20,000 bases of DNA from Glandiceps talaboti (Eukaryota > Hemichordata > Enteropneusta > Spengelidae), in contig NC_135551.1 of the NCBI RefSeq assembly GCF_964340395.1, positions 13,466,003 to 13,486,002 of the forward strand, written 5' to 3'. Position 1 is the first letter of the stretch; each line of letters opens with the position of its first letter. Both the position numbers and the translations under genes were made by a program. Positions 8,184-18,457 of the stretch are shown piece after piece. Below the pieces are notes generated by a model. That model was not told the DNA's origin and searched no databases. It worked only from the letters and a program-made list of their open reading frames with translations.

Positions 8184-9830
8184 TGTTGGACAGCTTTTCG
8201 AATCGTCTACGTCAGTGTGTGTATATTTGGTGAATTTATGAACTAGCCATATGTAAAAGTAAGTTGGTGCTTTACAAGCTGTAACAGATGAGAGCGTTTG
8301 GTCATGATTATAGTGCCTCAACGTGTTAGCTGAATACATGGAGAAACTGTCCTTTCATTCTTAGCCCAATGTACTCTTAAAACTAAATTTGAACAGTAAA
8401 AATAACTGTGTACACACAGGGTAGAGTATGTCAGCATGCATGTGTCCAGCTAGCGCTGTTATACGTGAAAATGTATTGTCCACAAGGTGCATGTGATGTA
8501 CAATATTATTGCTGTGTACAGTTGCTGGCGTGCTTGGCGACATTTATTAAGTGGTGATCATAATTTACCATACTTGGCCATGCAGATAGATATTTGGACA
8601 TTAATGATGTGCCCACTTACGTGGAGCAATAGCTAATTTCTAAGTACAATTCATAATATTAATGGGGACATGAGGTAGTCCCTGATTGGGTATACTTTAT
8701 GATGGCAAAAAAATGAAAATTTATATGGACTTCACGAGTGATATATAGTGACTTTTATAAAAGTCAACAATGAGTGGTTCATCAATTTCATAACGGTGAG
8801 AGGCTCAACTCCTGTTGTAGTATATACTCATCATAAGCGATTAGCAAAACTAAATTGATTCTATCGGAGGGGGGGGGGGGGGGTAGTAGGGCAATGGACA
8901 CACACAGTATCAAGACACCCCATCCGCAAACAAAGAGAAACACTTAAAAAAGAAAGTATTGTAGAGATAGCTGTGTTCAGCTACATACCAACGTGATGTG
9001 TGTATGTTAAGTGATAAATGAACGACAAATGAATGGAACGAAAAAATATTGACAATGAAAAACAGTTCAAACAAAACCCATAATACATATCATTAATGAG
9101 ACATGAGAGACAACAGCTATCGTCTACAGTTAATATTTCTACTATATATCAAGTTGTATTGTGATTCAGACAGGGTGTCTGGGCTAATAGCCTCAGGAAA
9201 CAACCAGTAGACGACGACAATTGGAAACCATCAATACGTATATATATCAATTACTATCCCTGACATGGCATTTATACTTCACTGCACATTCACTGACCTG
9301 TCGCTCACATATCACAATACCTTGTTGTGGTCCCATGTCAAACTTATTTACCAGTTTTGTATGAACTTTCCATCATACTTTGTTTCTTATAATCACCGGG
9401 TACTGCTTTATATATGGCATCAAATTTCAATTTTCGTCATCGAGATGAAAATGGTAAGTATGTCATATACATACATATTGTTAGAATCAGCTGGACACCA
9501 TACAATGCAAATAATAATTACATTATCGTAATGTGAATTATAATATTGTTTCAATTCGGTACGTCGATCACAAGTGATGTATACATACATACATACATGC
9601 ATGTGTGTATGTATGTATGTACGTACGTACGAGTGTTTGATTTGATAATGAATATGTTATGGTATATAAATGTTTCTATAAAAATGTCATTAAGATAAAC
9701 TTACATAGAATTCACATTAAATAAGTCAACAAACTAAGGCTGAATTATGTTTCGAATTCCATTCAAATTACGACAACTTCAATGTAGTCAAAAACTGCAC
9801 TGCAAGTTATCATTTGTATAATATGTTATC
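8184..9830. other. Intergenic region downstream of gene B, no gene seen
   Basis: AT-rich unique sequence with a G15 run at 8869-8883 and, near 9575-9625, a short (ATAC)n/(GTAT)n inverted tract that could fold. The longest open frame (9265-9531, plus) has no recognisable domain and no counterpart. I find no tRNA, no repeat family shared with other parts of the window and no transposase fragment. Confidence 0.6.
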
Positions 9831-9833
9831 GTT

Positions 9834-9839
9834 TTTATT
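9834..9839 (-). terminator. Candidate polyadenylation signal of gene B
   Basis: AATAAA on the minus strand, about 30 bp beyond the TAG stop of gene B. If used, the 3' untranslated region would be very short. Confidence 0.5.
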
Positions 9840-9869
9840 TTTAAAAAGCTACATACCCTATTAATATTA

Positions 9870-11528
9870 CTAGTGTACTTGTGCATATATTGTTTTATCC
9901 AATTCTTGTACAGGCTTTGTAGCTTTGCTTCCTCCAGTTGGATTTGCAATTTCTAGTTCTGCATAGGCAAGTACTTCTGTATTTTTCTTAACAACGTCTT
10001 TCTTTTTGTCAGTTGTGTCTTTGCCTGGTATAGCAGTAGTAAGACTTTCATATGTACTCTCTGTATCCGCTCTGACCAAAGCAGCGTAAGGACTCTTTCT
10101 GGGGACATCATAATGTGATCTGGTAGGTATCGTTCCAACCGTTTCATAAAGTGGAAACATGTCTGTCTTGGGTAAGTACTTCTCTGTCTTCTTCAGCCGC
10201 CGCTTTTTTCTCAGTCGAGAGAAAATGATAATCAATATTATGACAAACGTTGTAAGAGCAAATACACCGATCACAATAGAGAACATTGTAATCCAAAATT
10301 CAACTTCGTCTTCAGAGGATTTTCTTTGTGAACCTGTAGTGTGTTTATGTGTGACGTCAATTGTTTGAGATGTAGTATCACCTTCCCGGGTTTGTTTTTC
10401 AGTTAAAGGTTCGGTATTAGTGGCTGTCAATGATGTATTCACATCTGATTGTGTTGGAGGACTTACTGTACTAGTTTTCCTTGATGTGACAATATTTGTG
10501 GTAGTTAATTTACCCTCAGTAGTTGTTGACTCACCATAATCCATTGTAGTCATTGCTGACGTAGTAGGCACACTGGTTGTTTCCGCCTCAGAAGTCATTA
10601 ATAACGTCGGTGTATCGACTGAAGAAACAGTGCTTTTTTCCGCCTTCGAAGTCATTAATAACGTTGGTGTATCGACTGAAGAAAGAGCGTTTGTTTCCAG
10701 TGGTGACGTAGGTGCTTCGACAGAAGAAACAATGGTTGTTTCCACCTTTGAAGTCACTGCCACAAGTGTAGGTGTCGGCGTTGATTTTGTAGTAATGGTA
10801 ATGGATGTAAAGGTTGCTATTTCATTTTTTGATACAGTCAGTATAGCATCCTCTGACCAATGGTAGAATACATTTGTGAACACACCACATCTGTAAACGC
10901 CGCTGTCGTGTAATATTAAATAACCAAAAAGTAGATTGTACTCTCCTGCTGTATGATTTCCCTCTACGCTGACGCGACTGGCGATATTATTATCTATTAA
11001 AAAGTCGTTAATTGCATAATAAGTGTAATCTTTCTCCCAAATCAGAGTACTTCCAGCAGGCATGACATTTACATGGCATGGCAACAGAATGGTTTCGCCT
11101 TCAACTGCATTGACATTACTCGGTTGTTTTATGAAGTTCTGTACTGTCAACTTAGCTTCATTCGACCAGATGTAAGAATCGGTAGTTGTATTGTATACAC
11201 CACACTTATATAACCCATGGTCGTCAAGAGCTACTCGGGTGAAACGAATGTTGTACTCTCCTTGCTCACGGTCAATGTCGATGATAATCCTAACATCGCC
11301 ACCTTGAATATTACTGACAAGACTTTTACTGAACGCAAACCACTCGCTGTCCTTCTGCCATGCAATTTGGGTAGTTAGCACTTCACTAAACGAACAATTA
11401 AGCCATGCAGCTTCATCAACATTAACGATAACATCATCTGGATGTTTGTTAAAAGTCTGTAAACTTACATGAGACAGAAATGTTGCTGAAACCAGGAAAA
11501 CCTGAATTACTCTCACTAGGAAATTCAT
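9870..11528 (-). CDS. Gene B: two-Ig-domain receptor with ITIM/ITSM/ITAM-like tyrosine tail
   Basis: A complete 552-residue frame in one exon. Signal peptide 1-24; Ig domain 1 about 25-131 (Cys45, Trp57, DHGLYKC ending at Cys109); Ig domain 2 about 132-233 (Cys151, Trp164, HDSGVYRC ending at Cys214). The C-G-V after the second cysteine recalls V-type domains such as CD300/pIgR, but no extra cysteine pair is present. A Ser/Thr stalk covers 235-407. The membrane segment is 411-436, uncharged, followed by SRLRKKRR. The tail has tyrosines 451, 461, 473, 481, 493, 522 and 548. SPYAAL (479-484) and STYESL (491-496) each fit the ITIM pattern and together fit ITAM spacing YxxL-x8-YxxL; LAYAEL (520-525) is a classic ITIM; TIYAQV (546-551) fits the ITSM TxYxxV; YDVP (473) is a YxxP SH2 site. 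Inferred role: signalling receptor acting through phosphotyrosine, possibly inhibitory or dual. No family name can be assigned. Confidence 0.93.
   Translation of the reverse strand: MNFLVRVIQVFLVSATFLSHVSLQTFNKHPDDVIVNVDEAAWLNCSFSEVLTTQIAWQKDSEWFAFSKSLVSNIQGGDVRIIIDIDREQGEYNIRFTRVALDDHGLYKCGVYNTTTDSYIWSNEAKLTVQNFIKQPSNVNAVEGETILLPCHVNVMPAGSTLIWEKDYTYYAINDFLIDNNIASRVSVEGNHTAGEYNLLFGYLILHDSGVYRCGVFTNVFYHWSEDAILTVSKNEIATFTSITITTKSTPTPTLVAVTSKVETTIVSSVEAPTSPLETNALSSVDTPTLLMTSKAEKSTVSSVDTPTLLMTSEAETTSVPTTSAMTTMDYGESTTTEGKLTTTNIVTSRKTSTVSPPTQSDVNTSLTATNTEPLTEKQTREGDTTSQTIDVTHKHTTGSQRKSSEDEVEFWITMFSIVIGVFALTTFVIILIIIFSRLRKKRRLKKTEKYLPKTDMFPLYETVGTIPTRSHYDVPRKSPYAALVRADTESTYESLTTAIPGKDTTDKKKDVVKKNTEVLAYAELEIANPTGGSKATKPVQELDKTIYAQVH
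10569..10682 (-). repeat. 57-bp tandem duplication in the gene B stalk
   Basis: Two adjacent 19-residue units (residues 283-301 and 302-320), each beginning SSVDTPTLLMTS, encoded by nearly identical 57-bp copies. Gene C has a single unit, so this is a second, independent in-frame stalk expansion in the family, distinct from the 54-bp array of gene A. Confidence 0.9.
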
Positions 11529-12300
11529 GATCCAATGCCAACTAGTAAACCGTACTGTGATGTAAAGTTAACAAAAGGAGTTATAGCTATCAGTCAATAT
11601 TGAAATCGTGAGTAACACTATCACAAGTGACAGTATTGTTCTTGGCAGTTGTTGCACCCACACTCAGATCTGTTGCTTGTCCGTCTGTGCTGTCTTGTAG
11701 CGCCACCCGTTCCCGTTCGTCGCTAAATACTGCACACCACTGCTTACAATATATATATTTAGCACATTACTGCTGGTATTTACAGGAATGGAATTTCGGG
11801 AGACACTCAAATGTATGAAGCGGTAAGGAAACACCTAAAATATGACGCAGTTGCAAATCACCCAAGTCAGAGAACTGCAATGTGCGTGGAAGAATGTGTG
11901 ACCCCGGTTGGTTGTCATGTCATTGCACTGACACTTTGTGTATGCTTAAGGAGGTAGTGAAAAGGGTGTGAAGGTTTGTTGATACACATTTTTGATAGAT
12001 TTGAGCTAGAATTCCATCATATATATATTTGTACGTACGTTCTTTGACCAGCTCGAGGAAAAAGGAAATTCACCCCCATATCATAAGTATAAGTGTAGCC
12101 ATAGAGGGCGCCAACCACAATTGGCAAGTATTTCAACGTAACCTTAAGCATGTAACGTTGTTGATTTCCAGATGAACAAAACATCACAGCGTGCTGGAAA
12201 TCATAAACTAAGTGATAATATATTGTTTCACAACAAAAGTTGAGCAGTTTAAATAATTAACCAATTCAATAAAAGTTATAATAATGCAGGGCTGGACCTT
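11529..12300 (-). promoter_or_regulatory. 5' flank and probable promoter region of gene B
   Basis: Aligns with 1491-2345 upstream of gene A; agreement stops sharply near 12300, after CAGGGCTGGACCTTG. It carries the near-palindrome ACTATCAC AA GTGACAGT at 11617-11634 (89 bp above the ATG) and a TATATATATT run near 11749-11760 that gene A lacks at the equivalent place. It has only one arm of the hairpin found beside gene A. Conservation of the whole flank may simply reflect the duplication. Confidence 0.55.
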
Positions 12301-14703
12301 GCCTTTTATACGTAGGAAATGTTTAAGGGCGGCCCTTTTTATTTTTCTGTTTCTCATCTCCGAGATCTCCCGACCGACCCTAATTTGCATCTCCGACATC
12401 AGAAAAAAACTTCTTTTTTTTAATTTCCGACCGACTCGACCCCTGAGTTCAACACAGCAAGACTGTAAGGTTCGAACGAACATCAAACGTTCCTCATGGC
12501 GTCTTAGACTAGTGTTCTGCCGAGGCCACGACCTTGCGACATTGGCCACCTAAAATTACAAATGATGCAATAATTTTCCCACCTTGCGTCGCTTTAAATT
12601 GGCTCATTCATTTTACGGCAGACATCAACATTATCTAAGTCCAAGGCCAGGCCCTGACGTCAATCCCACAAGAAGTATACTGACTCCGTAAGGGAAAGCT
12701 TTGTTGACACTCATATACGATACAGTGACAACGCACAGTTCTATATTGTTAACATAAAAATGCAACAAAAACGATCAACTTTGATAAACTTAATCTACAA
12801 ATTGAAACATTAGAGGGAGTAGATGAGACGTCGAAATGGACGCCTCTCGTCACATGTTTTGTATACCGTCACCGTCGCAACCTCTGACCTACTCACTGAC
12901 GTGTGCGAAACACTGAACTTGCTATTGGAAATCGGAACATCTATCTGCCGCAGCTCAGAAGCCTTAGTAAACCAAATTTATGGGACAGGTTGTGATTTTC
13001 ATTTGTTGATGGGTTAGATTAATGGGAAAAAAATGAGTACATGTGTATTTTGATTCCGAAAAAGCTGTGTTAGGGGATCGTGTTGCATGATTTTGGGCAC
13101 TGACTGAATCAATGCGTGATCACTGGCATGGCCATATAGACGGCCGATGCATCTGCGCCCGGTAATTAATAACAATGAATTATTTCAAAGTTTGTTTGAC
13201 TGTATTATTTGTAAGTTTTTCGTTCACATTTGATACTTTTTAAATTCAGGGATTTTTTTCTTCAAAATGTTGGTTTTTCTTAACCTCGTCATGAATTTGA
13301 AGAGGGAATGATATTAAAACACAGCAGTGTACTAACAGTTCTACAAATGAAACAAGTGGTTACAATATTAAGATTTCTCAAAGTTTTTATTCTATCATAT
13401 GTTCCCTGTGATTTATATTTTGAAGTTGTTCTTTGTCCTTGTCTGAAAAAAAGGAGTTATAAATTTGAGCACTGCTATTCATTGATATTCAGATTAAAAA
13501 TTGTGACTACCTGGCTGTCCAATCTTTCTAAACAATATATAATATACTCTGTAGAAATGACTTAAAATTACATAATCTTAATTGTCTTCTTTTTCTTAGG
13601 TGTAATGTGTAGTACGCAATTTTCAAAAAAACAGCTTACTGGGATTGTTTTATGTTGTTAGGTAATAGTCTATGTGTAATGGAATATCTAAGACCACAGT
13701 ATCTCTATAGTGGTCTGAGGTAATATATATGAATATTTCATAGACAATAATAATTGACCCCACTCCCTGTAAAATGACCCCACTTTTTGCAACCAAGGGG
13801 CCTTTGTCCCCACTTGTTGGAAACCTTGGCAGAACACTGCCGCCTACCCCCCCCCCCACCCCCTTTGTTACGTTGGAGCAGCATGTGTCTTTCATGGCTG
13901 AAGTTGTTGAGGTTTGATGAGGGACAGGCTCGAAATTAAAGCCGTCGTGTGGTACATTTTGCTGCAATGTAATAATAGCTCAGAATAGTTATATCATTTT
14001 CAAAATTATGCTTAAAATTGGTAAAAGTCATACTGAATTCCTCAAAAGGTTACATACTAAAGTTCAAATTGGATAACTTGAAAAAATTGATAGCGATGTC
14101 ATTGCCACTTTGATTAATAGGACGAATGTATTAGTACTTATGATAAAATCATACAATAGTTCATGGCTACAGATATACACCCATCAGGATGATAAGTATT
14201 CATCTTCTTACAAAGTTGTTCTACGGACTTGTCAACCTTGCTAAAATGAAGGAAAGAGACCTGTAACAAAGAATAAAGAGAACAGAAAAGAAGTTGTAAA
14301 GAGACTGACAGGACAGAAAGGACAGAGAATAGAACTGAAAACATACCGATTTTTTTTTCTTGCCCCCCCCCCTTTTATTTCGCCCGCCCGCCCCACCTGA
14401 CTATTCCACTGGAGGTGAGAAACAAAAAAAGATCACCCTTATGTGATGTAGTACAACTTGAAAATAACTTTGAAATGAAACGCAAAAAATAAAATTGAAT
14501 TATGTCCTGTATCAATATGGTAGTTGTTTTCCGAAAAAGGTTGGCAGGTAAAATTTGAAAATACCACATATATAAGTTAAACTACTTTGTAAATCAGTAA
14601 GGAGGTTTGCTATTTAAACAAACTTAGAATTTTACAATCCTGATTTCTTTGAAATATTGAGAAAAGCTATGTATGGACAGCCAGCTAGACAGCTATACCG
14701 TTT
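12301..14703. other. Unique intergenic region between gene B flank and duplication copy 2
   Basis: About 2.4 kb with no counterpart beside gene A. The part at about 12300-13000 is less AT-rich and has open frames of about 60-110 codons on both strands, none with a recognisable domain, signal or start context. A C11 run lies at 13847-13857 and further C-rich tracts near 14365-14395. I see no terminal repeats, transposase or RNA gene. It may include an insertion that arose after the cassette duplication. Confidence 0.55.
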
Positions 14704-14752
14704 ATACATACATACATACATACATACATACATACATACATCTATACATACA

Positions 14753-14780
<28 letters not shown>
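14704..14780. repeat. (ACAT)n microsatellite
   Basis: Short ATAC/ACAT array broken once by a TCTATAC interruption and followed by GACAGACAGAC. It is the positional counterpart of the longer array at 3022-3300 and marks the edge of the duplicated flank. Confidence 0.93.
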
Positions 14781-14783
<3 letters not shown>

Positions 14784-15174
14784 GGACAGACAGACGCAGG
14801 AAAACTGAACGAAAACAGAGAAATACATATTAAGTAATACATGCAATCTGGTCTCTATACGTGAATGGCAGAGATTAGGCAGTAACCTGCCTGAGTTATC
14901 CATATGTATAGATATGTTTCTATTTTAACCAACAATGGCACACATTGATTGCACTGCACCCAAACAGAATCTATGATATTTTTGAGACATGACAAAACAT
15001 ATCGGCATAGTTAGTTTTAGAACCGTACAGACCAAATAGTCCAACCGAGAGAGTGCGAGTTTAGTCATCAATGAGTATATCCGGACCACCCCTGGCATGC
15101 CATACTTCCCTGTAGAGCCATTGACTGTCGCCCACATCATAACGAATCAAGTCATGATGAGTAAATGATACTAG

Positions 15175-15190
15175 ACATAGAGGGCGCCAA
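15175..15190 (+). promoter_or_regulatory. ACATAGAGGGCGCCAA motif, CTCF-core-like
   Basis: The same or nearly the same 16-mer occurs at 2171-2186 and 12099-12114 in the flanks of genes A and B. Its TAGAGGGCGC part fits the YAGRKGGCRS half of the vertebrate CTCF consensus; the 5' CCAS half is poorly matched. The counterpart in duplication copy 1 (near 3709) is degraded. Binding is speculative. Confidence 0.25.
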
Positions 15191-15529
15191 TGACTATCCC
15201 ATAGTGTTTAACCGTGAAGTTGGATTTGATGTACAAATAATCATATAAAGCTAGTAGTTACATACTTAGTGATAATATCATTATTATCGTAAAAAGATAG
15301 AGATGTTGAGCACTACTAGACAACTGTAAGTTATACGCATGGCTGACTGGACCATAACACGGGCACACGCTAAGTTCATACGTTTTTTTAGGGTGCGAGA
15401 TTTATGATGCCTATTTAAAAGTCACTCGAATACATAGTATCCTTCTTACCGAAGCATGCGTAACTATAGCTTGAACTCAAACCTGGTATTAAAATTATAA
15501 CATGTAAACGGGCCGATGACGACGGTTAT

Positions 15530-15551
15530 TTTTGATAATTAATTACCAAAA
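15530..15551. repeat. 22-bp palindrome, copy 2
   Basis: Counterpart of 4124-4145 with a single T-to-C change that breaks perfect symmetry; the TAATTAATTA centre is kept. Confidence 0.4.
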
Positions 15552-15850
15552 TACGTTGCTCAAGAAATCTATACTGAGCAATCAACTTTTTCTAACAAAA
15601 CCAGAAGGCAATTATATGATGTCATAGACGGCATGCAGTGAAAGTAATATTACACTAAATCGAGGTTTTATGTTAGTTGAGTAAAAGGTTTATAATCTCA
15701 GCTTGTGCCACTTTAAATAATGAACATACAAAACAAATCAATCTGACAAACAGACATTAAGGAAGGTAGGCTGATAGACAAACATCAAAATGAACATAAC
15801 GACAGATAAAATTGATATACGAGAGACAGGTTGCCACTCACACATAAGTA

Positions 15851-16277
15851 CAGTCTAGTTCCATACAGGATAGTGTATTACGTATTAAAAACTTCATTAC
15901 ACGTTTCCAGTCTAGTCAATGTCCCCAACATTTGCACATAATGATGTGCTCCCTTCCACAAAAGGGTTCATATACATATGATGACGTTCTTGCTTCTCCA
16001 TGTGAAACAGACTGGAAGAGAAATTGGACATTTGCCTATCATTATTACGTGCTAAATGTCCTCGATAGTCAAAACATGGTCCAAACAGCTATATCAAATA
16101 TATTAATGACGACAGCCTTTCAATTTGTGATGGATTTCTACTGACATGTGCCATTGTTCTTCACTCACCATGACGTTCAAACACACTTCACAACTTTCGT
16201 TGGGACCTTCACTAGACTGCAAAAGTTTAATGAAAATTTTTAATAGGTAATACACTGTCCTGTTTGGAACTAGACTA
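15851..16277. mobile_element. MITE-like element, family 2, copy 2
   Basis: The better preserved copy: arms at about 15851-15929 and 16200-16277 are reverse complements over about 79 bp. The left terminus reads CAGTCTAG where copy 1 has TAGTCTAG. The element is non-coding, and because it sits at the same point in both duplicated flanks it was inserted before the segmental duplication. Confidence 0.8.
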
Positions 16278-18168
16278 ACACAAGTATAGCACAGGCAATA
16301 CACGTAACGCAATGTCTTCCTACATAAATGGCCGAGATTAGGCTATAATCTGATTGAATTACCCGTATAACCAAAGACAAGAAAATGTAACAGATATTGA
16401 CAGCATTGCAGTGGTGTCTCCGGTATGTGTCATCGTATATATATGTTCATTTCCAGGGCATAAACAAGCTAATGTCCATTGTATGAGTGATGTTCCACCC
16501 ACTGCAGAACAATAATGTACCATGCATGATCTACTAGTATTCGACTTTAACTATAATCATTCATCCAGGAGAAACCCAGCATGGTGTACTCGGAAGAGAG
16601 GTGTAAGACAAAGCAAACCCTGCCCTCTCACCCTCATGCCCCGCATAATGGTATACAAACAGGTACTCAATAATATGATTTCACTTTTATATGTGTACAC
16701 AGCCTTACCCAATGATACTGCTTAACCATTGAAACAAATAGAATTCAAAATAATCAAAGTTTGAATAAGTGGAATAAAATCCACACAGTAGCTGTTCCCT
16801 GGGATTTCTTTATATTGTTATGTATGTATAATATCGTATCATTATCAAATCCTGACACTGCCCATAATTTATAATTCGACAAAAAATAAAGATAGACGAC
16901 TAAATCGTTGATATGTTTTTGAAAGTCTTTTACTACTGTTTACACATGGACATCAATCCTGTATACACAGCGTGATAAATAACTAAGTATAGAGTGAAGA
17001 GTATTCACCTGAATTGAATTGGAATCATTGGACCGTTTTAATTGAAGGTTTTATGTATTTTACAATGGGCTAAAAATAGCAACAATTCGCTAAAAGTCAA
17101 AGTTCTGAGACAGTAAACTATATAATTTGGAGTGGATGTACAAATAGGACTACTATACACCAAGAGGAACTTCACCAGTCTGAGTGTACGTTCATACCCA
17201 TGCACATTAAAATAACACAGACGTCCAAGTATTATCGAATAAAAGAATCACATTTAATGCAATTTAGTAATTACATACTTGAATTAGATTACATTGCTTA
17301 TTGACTAACGGCAATGATGTGAGTTAATATATGTTATACCGTTAATACATTAACAATATAGTCTTGGCACTGTCTCTTTAAAGTAAAAGAACATTCTGTG
17401 TAATCGCAACTTCTGTTAATTTACAGTATTCGTAGTTAATTATAACTTGAAGTAAAAAAGTAACACATTTTAGAAAAGACACAAATATGGTTATTTTGAA
17501 TTGTTTCAGTTACAAATCAAATTCTAATATATGGTATTAAAGTTCTGTCCCACCCATATCATTTTTCTACAAGATTACTGAATGGGCACCTCCATGTGAA
17601 ACTGACGAGGCCAAAGAAACAATTCTACATAATGCACTCTAAAAAAGTGAAAAAAGCGCAAACTTGTAAAATCTTTACAATGATTGTAATGGAATGAGCT
17701 TAATCTGCAATTGCCAATACTGTCAAAAATAGACTTGAGTATATTGGTGGATTAAATAAGGTCAGGCCAGCTGATTCTCTTGAATAATTGTGTTTAATTA
17801 CACTTCATACTGATTATGTACAAAAAGAGCACTTAAAATATAAAGTTAAGGTTCTCAGATAATCGACATGCTTCTCATTGATCGAATTCTAATAGTCGGA
17901 TATGGATATTTCATATGTCAAACTGATGTTTCTACACATGGACAATTTATATAAATTTTTCTGTTGAAACTCAGAGACTCTGGTAATCCAAATATTGAAT
18001 GGTCTTCTTAGATTGCATATGGAAACTGGGTTATATTTACATTCGATATTTATATGCATTCATTGTCTGAGAACGTCTTCCTGTTTTCAGCCATATTTGC
18101 ATTGCAACATGTTTCCAAGTTATCAATAATCTATTGCTATTCCTCGATTAAACTCTTGTGATTGAACA

Positions 18169-18174
18169 TTTATT
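18169..18174 (-). terminator. Candidate polyadenylation signal of gene C
   Basis: AATAAA on the minus strand about 285 bp beyond the stop codon of gene C. The matching place in duplication copy 1 has lost the hexamer. A nearer TATAAA variant lies around 18388-18395; I cannot choose between them. Confidence 0.3.
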
Positions 18175-18457
18175 AGAAATGCGATCATTATAATATAACC
18201 ATATCTACTTACTAAAAGAAAACATTGAAAGTAAACAATTTTTTAAAATTGAAGTTACATAGTCCAGTACATACACTTTGCATACATGCTTGAAGTCAAA
18301 ATCTACCATGTTGGTTGGCCGGGATAGCGAGAAAAGAAAATTATGTGGAGCAGCTGAGAGTTTACCTGTAACTTCTGCGATGTCCTTGAACTTTATATCT
18401 CATTCGCTATGTAGTATTAAGCGATGGTATTTAACAACAGTGACACAAACTTTCTTT

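Larger units (their letters stand above)
14781..18457. repeat. Segmental duplication, copy 2: 3' flank of gene C
   Basis: Matches 3301-7753 in order and orientation and runs directly into the stop codon of gene C, which shows what copy 1 once flanked. Differences include about 110 extra bp near 16725-16840, a smaller extra piece near 16885-16970, and absence of the 5664-6627 segment. No credible gene is visible. Two stretches, 17332-17450 and 18362-18419, agree with copy 1 better than the average. Confidence 0.85.

Noticed and set aside
9575-9630. (ATAC)n/(GTAT)n inverted tract as a possible regulatory hairpin or terminator
   Set aside because: Simple-sequence origin explains it fully; there is no conservation and no adjacent gene end on the relevant side.
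12208-12553. Overlapping open frames of about 90-113 codons on both strands
   Set aside because: No recognisable domain, no paralogue in the window, low-complexity T/A runs inside, and open on both strands; not enough to call a gene.
12511-13838. Inverted match of about 14 of 15 bases (GTGTTCTGCCGAGG against CCTTGGCAGAACAC) that could mark the ends of a 1.3-kb element
   Set aside because: The match does not extend beyond about 15 bp, and matches of this length are expected by chance in 20 kb of sequence.
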